A DNA stretch of 64,000 nt from Amyloporia xantha (Eukaryota; Basidiomycota; Agaricomycetes; Polyporales; Adustoporiaceae), in assembly GCA_036971615.1 (NCBI GenBank), contig JAYKKR010000020.1, positions 558,001 through 622,000 on the forward strand. The letters run 5' to 3'. Below are positions 55,433 through 64,000 of this stretch, one piece after another. Position 1 is the first letter of the stretch, and each line of letters opens with the position of its first letter. The notes beneath the pieces were generated by a model, which worked only from the letters and a program-made list of their open reading frames with translations, searched no databases and was not told the origin of the DNA. The translations under genes and the position numbers were made by a program.

Positions 55433-57517
55433 TTAATCATCGCGTTCGAAAAGTGTGTAGGCCTTTCCTTCCTGTTGCAAGAGTCTCTCCACGGTCTTCA
55501 TACCCTCCAGCACCTTCTCCTCTTGGAAGCGCCTGCCGACAATCTGAACTCCAACCGGGAGACCATGCATTTTTTGAGCATCGTACGAGCGGTATGCACC
55601 TGCTTCCACAGCATTTCTCGCCTTGAAATTCGAGAGCTGATCTTGTTGCCGATCAACATGCGTCACGGGCAGAACTCCAGCAGAATGATCCAACTGGGAA
55701 AGAGTAAACCACCCCGATTAGAGATCGAGACATTTCAGCAGTACTGCAAACAAAAACCCACCAAATTCCACATAAAGGTGTAGCCACAAGATTTCCACCC
55801 TTCCAACATCCCACCGTGCGGTACTGCGGGCAGCGCATTGGGCACCGTAATCACAAAGTCTAATTGTTGTTCCTTCCAGAACTCGAGCCATCGAGCTCGG
55901 TACGCTTCGCGCTTTGCTACCAGGGCGAGGTATTCAAGGATGCTCTTCTCGTGCCAGTTCTCAACGAGGCCGGCGTATATCTCGTCTCCGCGAATGTGCC
56001 GGATGTACCAGGCGTAAAGACGCTTGATGAAGCGAGGCGTATGGAACATCGCGATGGATTGCTGTACCCCTGGGTCCTGAAACTCGCCGGTATGCATTGG
56101 TTTGATGGGCCATTTGCCTTCCAGGAAGACCGTTGGCGAAAAACGCGACGGTATAGACAAGGATGCTTACCTCCATCTGCATACATGAGCTGAGAAGCCA
56201 GCTTCAGCGCTTCGTATGGACTGGGTGGGTCGCTGTTATGCAGAGGCGTAATTAGTCACATGCAACGACAGTCCGAGTATTCCATACAACTGACATGGGT
56301 ATGACTTCATGTCCGTTCGCCTCTAGAACATCTACCACTTCTCTCAATGCACGAAGGCATGCAGGCGAAGGGGCCACCACACCTGATACACGTTTAGTAT
56401 TCCCGAGCTATCTATTCTTGTCGACATTTCGACTTACCATCGTCCCATATGACACCCCATCTGACTGGCTTGGAGGCAGAAAGGTCGATCTCTCGCCAGG
56501 GAATCGGTGCGACCTGGCACGCGCATTTCCATGATCAGCCTTGCTCGTTCTTATTATAGCATCGTTAGCTCACGTGGGGATCATAATCCCAGGGTTTCAT
56601 GCTCATGACTGCGCGCCAGAATGTCTCCAGATCTTCGAGTGTCCGAGCCATTGGGGAGAAGGCGACCGCGATGCCCTCCATTCCAGGAGTGCTAGTAGGC
56701 CCGTTGCCGGATTTCAGGAAACGCGCCGTCGATGCTTTGATCGTGTAGGTTCCGGAATAGTGCCTGGCATGCACACCGTCAGCTCAGACCCAGTTCACAC
56801 ATCGCGCACACATATCACTCACGAGGGCACTCGCACTGAGCCCGCACCATCAGAGCCTACACCGATGCGCGAACCCCCATACGCGAGCAACGCAGCCTCG
56901 CCGCCGCTCGACCCGCCCGGCGCATGGTCCTTGCTATGCGGGTTCGTCGTCGCACCAAACACGTCGTTCCTGCACTCGAACGACAGCATCGTCACTGGGA
57001 CGTTCGTCTTCACGTACGGCACCGCGCCCGCGTCGCGCAGGAGGCGCACGAGCGCGTTGTCCGCGGTCATCTTCTGGCCGACCCACGCCGAGTACCCGAT
57101 GCACGCGTCGTACCCAGCCACGGCCATCTCGTCCTTCAGGCTGACGGGCACGCCGGCGAGCGGACCGGCAGTGTTGCAGCTTCTCGCCCATTCCTCTGCG
57201 GAGGGGATGAGGATCTCGGTGAGGCAGTTGGTCTCGGCGTGCGCCTTGAGTGCCTTCTTGCTATAGGCGGTGAGTACTGCGGACGGGCTGAGCGTGCCTG
57301 CGTGGACGTCGGCGATGATGGAGGCAAGGGGCTGGGCGAGGATGCCTTTTTCCGAGAGGGAGAGGGGCGCGTGGTAGATGGGGGGCAGAGCCGCGATACG
57401 CTCGCGGCGCTCCTGCTGCTTGGCGGCGCTGCACGCGGTGTCATGGTTCGCAGACGCACAGGCGATGCGGTGGAGGAGAACTCACCAAGCACGACGATGG
57501 GCAAGGTACGAGAACAT
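55433..57517 (-). CDS. amidase-signature hydrolase 3
   Basis: Eight exons on the minus strand: 57517-57486, 57428-56823, 56763-56574, 56513-56438, 56382-56295, 56232-56171, 56117-55762 and 55693-55433; 556 residues. Every exon length equals that of amidase 2. Leader MFSYLAHRRAC. The triad is Lys109 (PVSLKDEM), Ser184 (PGGSSGGEAAL) and Ser208 (SDGAGSVRVPS); the residue two before the nucleophile's Gly is Gly here, not Val. Coding GC in exon 2 is clearly higher than in amidase 1. Ends TLFERDD. As with the others there is no secretion signal. Tandem with amidase 2, it indicates at least two duplication events. Confidence 0.93.
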
Positions 57518-58259
57518 GGCTGCGCAAGTTGCGTGTGTCGTGAGATCGTGCGGGAAGAATTGCTAAGTACCTCCCAGGACATTGTCTGCAGGGTTTATCT
57601 CGCGAATGCAAGAAGGTTGTCTCCGACGGCAGGCCTTGGGCTTCGGATAAGTGCATTTGGGTCATGAGCCCTATGCTTCGAAAACGTAAGATTCGATACA
57701 AGGCAATGCCTGGGTGCGACGTCTTGCTATCGAGCGTCGCTTCACGATAGACGTAAGCCTTGGGAAAGACGTGAGTATGTAACGGGCACTTCCGCACAGC
57801 AGACTCGGGGACAAACCTCGAGACGCGCATACGACTTCGTACTGTTCGATGAGGTTAGTATTCACTTTGCTGGTGAAAATGAACGAATGTCAGATGATCG
57901 CCTAAACCCTATCAGTCTATCAGCGCGCAATGGCATTCTTCCATCAATATAATTTGACGCGCGGTATATTCTTCCCAAGCAAAGCGTGCGGTCTACTTCG
58001 AATCTTCAGATAATGCTGCTGCAGTATGCCATACTGTCCCTATCATCTTCAGAAAATGATCAAACGCGCATAAAACAGCACATAGGCGGCCAGACATCGC
58101 ATATGAATTCTTGCATATATAATCCATACAAATAAATGGTCCATGCTATCTTGCTTACGGGCCCGGACTGTGTCAGATTTCCCCTGCTTAAACAACAAAT
58201 AAAATGTAAATCAGTGCATGACGGACAGCATCCTGGCGACGTACTTCACATGCACGGCT
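57518..58259. promoter_or_regulatory. intergenic region upstream of amidase 3
   Basis: 740 bases, AT-rich; promoter side of amidase 3 and 3' flank of the Cys-rich peptide gene. No gene is seen. Confidence 0.35.
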
Positions 58260-58610
58260 CTACACGGTACAACAATTACAGCCCTTGTGGCCACAGCACC
58301 CACACGGGGGTGCCACCGCCCGCTTCACGACTACATCGGGCAACCATGATGAGCACACGCCAGCTGGCTGGAGAGTGATACGCTAGCGTGCGCATTCTGA
58401 AACGCGGACGCACCGTCGTCTAAGTTGCGAGCGGGAAGCTCATCGCTGCGCGCAGCGAGTAGACCTGGATCTAGGGCAGTGCTTCTTCAGAAACTTTGTC
58501 CGTTACTACTAGGCCGGAGGTCGTGGCTTACCGCTCCGTGCAACGATGGAGGCACCGGCTAGCCCGACTAAGGCAAGGGCGGAGGCGAGGAAGGTGAGAG
58601 AGACTTTCAT
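58260..58610 (-). CDS. spliced small secreted cysteine-dense peptide precursor with dibasic site
   Basis: Exons on the minus strand are 58610-58532, 58470-58414 and 58363-58260, with introns of 61 and 50 nt, both phase 1; 79 residues. The N-terminus MKVSLTFLASALALVGLAGA is a strong signal peptide. A pro-like segment has two ARSD motifs (ARSDPGLLA, ARSDELPARNLDD). After a VVVKR dibasic site (a Kex2-type context) comes a short tail, RAVAPPCGCCGHKGC then NCCTV, with six cysteines in 12 residues. The dense CGCC/CNCC pattern suggests metal binding or a tightly disulfide-bonded peptide. The acceptor choice for intron 1 is the only one that keeps the frame open to this tail. Function unknown; not obviously homologous to the 13-19 kb peptides beyond the signal peptide. 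Confidence 0.6.
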
Positions 58611-60585
58611 AGTGATGTCACGACGACGATGCGATCAGGGTTTGGGAGAAGAGGGGATGAGGGAGATGCGTAACTTGGAGACTATAAATGTCGAACTGAC
58701 CGTGCTGACGGACTTCTCCCCATCAACGGCCGATTACGGACCGCGTAGAGGCGATAGCGACCAGATGTCAAACCTGTCATGGGCAGGGCGAGTCTCAGCC
58801 TGCTGCGGCGTCATCTTGGGGCAGACTACGCGACGCAGCTGGGACTTGTGCGGTCTTTGAGACGCGGGGAAGTTCGGACTTGGAGGCGTGAACTTTGTAC
58901 TTCGATGTCTGTCTCCTACTAGCGGGAAATTTATCATGAGTCAGCAAGCAGACTGAACTATATGCACGCTCACGAACGATTGGCTGGGGACGGGACGCAT
59001 CCTGTGCGAGCTTGAACATCGCATCAAACGCGGACTGAAAGTGACAGCGGATGCCAGTTCGATTTGAGGGATGAGTCCTATTGCGGACCCAGACTCTGAG
59101 CCCATCTTCCATGCCTGACTCTCGTGTCTCTTATATCAATGTCAGCGTCGGACACAGCACTCGCGCGCGAGGACAGTTTTGCGCTACGGCCGTTCAACAC
59201 TCGCTCCCCATCACCAGCCCCTGCCGTCAGCCTCCCCGACGATGGCACCAGGCAGGGTCACGCGCAGCTGCCTTTGACCTTGGTTTCATGACCGCAAGGA
59301 ATTAGAACATATTGCACTTGCAGATGTTGTACGGCTGACCTGGATCCTGACTAGCGTTTGATTTGTCTATCTGCAGAATCATGAAGGCGGGCAGGTGTCT
59401 CTTAGCACTAGATGTATCCCGGACCCGCACCGAAGATTTATCTGCTGCAAGCACAGCGATGTTTTGCGCGTAGTCAGGGATCTGAATTGTTACTGATGAG
59501 AAAGCTGGGAGGACGTGACTAGGAGGGTCTCCGCCTTGACATTGGTGCTGATCGCGGCTCGCTCGTCAGTCGGCGCTGGTCACTTTGGCACGAAGCGAAC
59601 CATGTTTTTTGCGGCGTTAGAACAGCTGATAGAACAGTTGAGGTCTGGTTCGGCCATCAGAATGAATAAAACATGGAGAATAAACCACACTCACCTGAGT
59701 GAAAGCCACGGTATGCGAAACACCTAGCTTTCAAGCACGTCCGTGGACAAGAGTTCACGCGCCCAATAGGAGGGGTCGCAGAGCAGGCGGAAACGTGGTG
59801 CACGCAGCTACAGCCCCTTCTCACTGTTCTCCAGCGATCTCTCGGGCTGCACTTGACTTACATTACTCCGACTGTCCAGTCGATGTCCTTGCACGGACAT
59901 CCACTCTATCTCCAGCGTTCTCCAGGTATTCCTTCCTTAGTGTGGAGTGCCTCAGACCATGCAAACAGTATCATGCATGAATAACCGGCCGACCCGTTAA
60001 TTGCGCGACCGTCCCTCCCTCACTCTCAAAGGGCGCGGTTTTAGATCTGCCTAGGGGAGACAAACAGGTGGTAAGAGAAACTAGCATAGCTTAGCAACGA
60101 TGGTGCCGGTAAGGAACCGAGTCTGTATTCAAGTTGAACAGGTCAATTCACTTTTGAAAGAACCATTGGCATTTGTGTTTTTGCGCGCAAGTGTACCGGG
60201 GGAGCCGACCAGATATCATTAAAGAGATCTAGACGAAATGGGCGTCTGTTTTCCTCGCTCTGGTTCAACCACACCAGGCGCTTCATGGACGCACGGAAGT
60301 TCTCGTCCACGGCACCATATTGAGGATCTGAACTATAGCATCTATAACCACTATTTGGTACCTTCTTATCTTTTAATATCTGGACTTTGGTCATGTCGAG
60401 ATGATCCATCCTCGAACATGATATGCGCGACGGGCGTGAACTACTGACGCGTGACTGCGTCATTTCGTAGGTGCTCACTTCGAATCACCCTGCGGACGTC
60501 CACAAATCTCAAGCCACGACGACACCACGACGTTTGCATCTGTTTCCCAACTCAGAAACATCACCTAAATCGTCTATGTGTCAGT
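58611..60585. other. intergenic region
   Basis: About 2 kb between divergent genes. Open frames, including 60143-60478 on the minus strand, show no motif or splice support. Confidence 0.4.
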
Positions 60586-61878
60586 ATGAGCGGAAAGTGC
60601 GCTATACGTGAGGTCAGTGTGCGACTGTCCATCCGCATCCATCGCGTTGGCTAAATCGCAATCGCACTCGACTCTGAAGGTAGCGAAGGACGTCTGGACA
60701 TTTTCATGGTCAGTCCTTGTTAACATGAGATAACCTCTAAATACGACGAACCTCCACATGATTACCAGTCCCTTCTCGCGCTTTGGTCTTTTCCCCGTCG
60801 GAGGACGGTCAACTGCTGTCAGATTACGAAACGGGGACGTATGGGTGCTAGCGTCCACTCCTTTGACCGAGGAGACGAAAACGAAGTTGAGCGAGATAGG
60901 TCCTGTTAGGTGAGCTTTACTGAAGGATACTTAGCGCCTCGGCCAAGTTGTAGCTTACGGGAAGTTTCTGAGATGGATCATTGGTGCAAATGCGGTTCAC
61001 CACATGTATCTCGGTGAGAGTAGCTTGACGGACTACAGTGGTTAATTGCATTCTAACCCTATGGTTGATAGGGGAGTTCAAGGAGCAATATCCAGATGCT
61101 AAGCTCATTGGCGTCAAAGAAGCCGTGGATAAGAAAGCTGACGAAGGTCTCAAATTCGACGGAGGTACGCGCTCCTCTTCCTCTCAACGAAGTGTGTCTT
61201 CTCAGGTGCTATCAGCTTGGGGCGCCGACCCTCCTGATACAAAATATGGATTTGAGGACGATGTGCGTTATTACAGCCCTTTAGCCGGCATCGTTGACCT
61301 CTCTCATTAGATCAAACATTGGTAAGAGACCCTCGCCTCATTTCATCGCACAGTCTCCACCGCGATTAGCTTCTTCTCCGGATTTAAGAACAAAGACGTC
61401 GCGTTCTTTCACCCAGCATCCAAGACTATGATAGAAGCCGATCTACTCTTCAATCTTCCCGCAACAGAACAGGTGCGTTGTAATTCCATTTGCCCAAGCT
61501 CTCGCGGACTGACGAGACAGGACAAAGTATTCCAAGACAGGTTCCTCAGGTAAGATACCTTTGGTGGGTAAGCTGAACCCGTACATGTGGATCCACAGGC
61601 GCTTCGCGTGGACTCTCGGTGCGGATAAAGAGTGAGCGTTTGGAACAGCACTCGGGTTCTGTCCTATCTTTGAACTCGTGCTTCGCAGAGCCATGAAGCG
61701 CGATGTCAAGACGGTTGCCGGGTGGGATTTCGAGCGCATCATCCCATGTCACGGTGTGAGTTTCGATGTCGACCGACTGTTGTTACAGCTAATTAACTAA
61801 TCACCCCCATGATAGGACGTCATCGAGACGGGTGGAAACGCAGCGTGGCGGGCGGCTTACAAGTGGTATCTCGATTGA
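60586..61878 (+). CDS. DUF4336 protein (metallo-beta-lactamase-like fold)
   Basis: Eleven exons: 60586-60612, 60680-60708, 60769-60909, 60973-61013, 61072-61164, 61216-61262, 61311-61321, 61370-61472, 61528-61631, 61689-61755 and 61816-61878; 241 residues in a continuous frame. Exon 7 is only 11 nt. Conserved features are VAKDVWTFS, FGLFPVGGRSTAVRL, VWVLASTPL, IIGANAVHHMYLGEFK, ADPPDTKYGFEDD, VAFFHPASKTMIEADLLFNLP, LNPYMWIHRRFAW and RIIPCHGDVIETGGNAAWR. The HH and CHGD motifs stand where metal ligands occur in the superfamily. The enzymatic activity of DUF4336 is not established to my knowledge. The short first exon makes the start slightly uncertain. Confidence 0.88.
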
Positions 61879-62402
61879 CGTGTGCGGCTTCTCTGTTTTC
61901 TTGTGGGTGCATATGACAAGTTTAGGATGGCAGAAATATGTATGGCTAGTATAACTGTCTTGTGGCGACAATCTATGAGGACAAACACGATGCGATTGCT
62001 GCTCGCTAAGAATTACAACGGAAGCTTGCAAAACAAACCTATACCGCATCACCAGACATACATATCAGCAGGGAAAGGACGGTGATCGGCATCGACGATA
62101 CAGATGAAGACACGAGGGAATGGACGAGGGCCGCTGCACATCCTAGAAATCGTTCAAGATTCCTGGAAGCGCTGTCGTCTTCCGCGCTTTTAAGTGGTGG
62201 TAATGCAGCCGGGTGACCCATACACACGGATTCGGTTCGAGTCCATTTGACATGCCGAAACAGGTTCACGAGACTGTGGTCCTCTTCAGAGTCCCCAAGA
62301 TGATCGTGCGCAACGTTTGGCGGGTCGACATCTACTCGCGAGTCGCGACAGCCTAGGACAGCCTGAGGCTCTCGTTCGTGCACCTCTCAGGCGCCAGGTC
62401 CC

Positions 62403-62509
62403 AAACATGCGCAACGCGAAAATCAATATACGCAACGCGAAAAGCAAACATGCGCAACGCGAAAATCAACATACGCAACGCGAAAATCAACATGCGCAAC
62501 GCGAAGTAC
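62403..62509. repeat. 21-bp minisatellite, five copies
   Basis: Units of the form CATGCGCAACGCGAAAATCAA, alternating between CATGCGCAACGCG and TATACGCAACGCG or CATACGCAACGCG variants. There is no unique spacer, so it is a satellite and not a CRISPR array. Confidence 0.85.
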
Positions 62510-62980
62510 GCAGGCGCCCGCTCGTAGCTGTAGCCACACTGTTTTTCAATATCCATTCAACGGCAAAGATTTGCCCGGTGGTGTAGTCGCATAACACCCC
62601 GTCCATCCCAACCTCTCAATCGTCATGTACCTGCAATTGCTCATTGTAAACCCTACCGTATCCTATGCAGTATATAATACATGTCGTAAATTCGACCCGC
62701 TGGGCGGAAAATCATGAATAGAATGCACCCGATATAGAGCGTCGCACCCTGGCTAGGACTTAAGTCAACTAGGACCGGTCTGAAAGGTGCACCCCTCAGC
62801 AGCCGGCAAAGCCGTCTCTCTGGGGCCGCTGGCGTTTGCAGGGAGCCTAAGACCCCGCGAAGACGCCCATGTTGGGAGGAAATGCATTATGCACACGACC
62901 GGCCCGTCGATACGGATTACCGGAAGTAGTGTGGGACTCTCACCCACTAAAACCCCCCGCGGCAGGATTTGGATGGTAAA

Positions 62981-63076
62981 CCGCCCAGGACGGGCTCGAA
63001 CCTGCGACACACTGACATGATCAGTTGCCACAAGCTGAGGCTTGTTGGTGATGCTGCCACCGCACCACCGCCGCCC
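62981..63076 (-). other. degenerate tRNA-like element (tRNA pseudogene or SINE head)
   Basis: On the minus strand an A-box-like TGGTGCGGTGG (63057-63067) and a B-box-like GGTTCGAGCCC (62992-63002) are spaced as in a tRNA gene. The T-stem pairs at only about three of five positions and the acceptor ends do not pair, so a functional tRNA is unlikely. Confidence 0.4.
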
Positions 63077-64000
63077 CGTGTCCGTCTGCTGTTAGTCACT
63101 AGAAACACACAGAAAGTTCGTTTTCATCCATAGTGGTTTGCGCTAGGCTGCCGACCCTATTTGACGGTTCATCTAGTATTCATGCGACGGCGTGTAATCA
63201 CTGTAGTGTGAAGAGTCAGCTCCATGATCGTCGTCGAGGCCACGCATCGACACTCACTGCATGTAGCTGAGTAAAAGTGGATATAACTCTGTGGGAGTTG
63301 GGTGTATACGGATCCTATCTGACTTCAGTCGCACTGGCGGTTAGACTATTCTCGACAAGATGCGAATGTAATATGCGCGCCGCACCGTGTTGACCTGACG
63401 GGAACAGCTTATATGTCGTCCTCCTGTTAACGCGGGCTATTTCGGAGATAGTCTCTGCCAAATAACAGACCTTGTCTGTGCCGAGCTTAATTTATGCCTA
63501 GACAGTTGTAATCTGCGAACGGAAGAAGCTTGAGGCGTTCATGCAAATTGAATAGACGTCTACTCGCATGATTTCCTATTGATCTTGCGGTGTCGGAAGA
63601 AATGGGTTGGGAGCGAGGCGTTTGATATTTTCGCCCTGCGTTGACAGGTGCGGCTAACAAGTTAAAGTTACCTAGCCTCTCGGGCGATTTTTCGCTCTTC
63701 CGTCGATATCCTGGAAACTACGTTCATTCACTTTGGTCCTGTCACCATTGAAAAAAGCGACGTTCAGTGACCTCGCGAGGGAGTCTCGCAGTGTCTACGT
63801 ACCTTATTGAAATGCCCTCCGCGAGAATGCCCACGCGATGACCTGTTATCTGCCAGGAGTGATTAAATGAGGATGATTAAGCACAGGGAAAGCGCACGGA
63901 GTGACGCTAATCGGCGACGAAAGCGATATGACTTGAAGTTCTCGAGGTTGCGAGGTTGGACGGTAGAAGACCAATGACATTGCGTCGACGCGATTAGGAC

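Larger units (their letters stand above)
61879..64000. other. right end of window without a supportable protein gene
   Basis: Contains the minisatellite and tRNA-like element listed separately. Other open frames are short and featureless. Confidence 0.4.

Noticed and set aside
60143..60478. 111-codon minus-strand frame upstream of the DUF4336 gene
   Set aside because: No motif, no splice continuation and no signal peptide; open-frame length is within chance for this composition.
62403..62509. Possible CRISPR array
   Set aside because: Repeats are contiguous with no unique spacers, in a fungal genome; it is a minisatellite.

Overview
This is a eukaryotic, almost certainly fungal, nuclear window. 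The genes carry many short GT-AG introns (about 48-70 nt), often in phase 1 or 2, and the recognisable products (Dcp1, Prp3, Pex13, Erg26, fimbrin, Pmp3) point to a basidiomycete, probably an Agaricomycete. All exon structures were worked out by hand from splice signals, reading-frame continuity and family conservation. Where paralogues exist, they agree with each other.

Layout. 1-5.5 kb holds housekeeping genes: the decapping factor Dcp1 (partial, running off the left edge), a conserved fungal protein with a frame break, mitochondrial ribosomal protein uL16m and the splicing factor Prp3. 5.8-12.2 kb holds a coiled-coil protein with a J-like tail, an acidic disordered protein and the peroxisomal import factor Pex13. 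13.4-19.1 kb is a tandemly duplicated array of very small secreted peptide genes, most of them cysteine-bearing and too short for ordinary ORF calling. It is followed by an intron-containing tRNA-Leu(AAG). 20.2-23.3 kb holds a PMP3-like membrane protein and ERG26. 23.3-24.9 kb holds a 357-bp tandem duplication and a TIR element. 26.1-29.1 kb holds two conserved-looking proteins of unknown function. 29.1-36.7 kb has no gene I can support.

36.7-57.5 kb is a duplicated region. It has a 1213-residue coiled-coil protein, a six-exon glutathione transferase, amidase 1, fimbrin, a broken mosaic copy of the coiled-coil gene, and amidases 2 and 3. The three amidases share all seven intron positions. 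58.3 kb encodes a spliced, secreted, cysteine-dense peptide with a dibasic site. 60.6-61.9 kb encodes an eleven-exon DUF4336 (metallo-beta-lactamase-like) protein. The right end has a 21-bp minisatellite and a degenerate tRNA-like element, but no supported gene.

The most novel-looking content is the small secreted peptide array at 13.4-19.1 kb, together with the separate Cys-rich peptide at 58.3 kb. The amidase/GST neighbourhood is a plausible accessory detoxification or amide-catabolism cluster, but that is inference.
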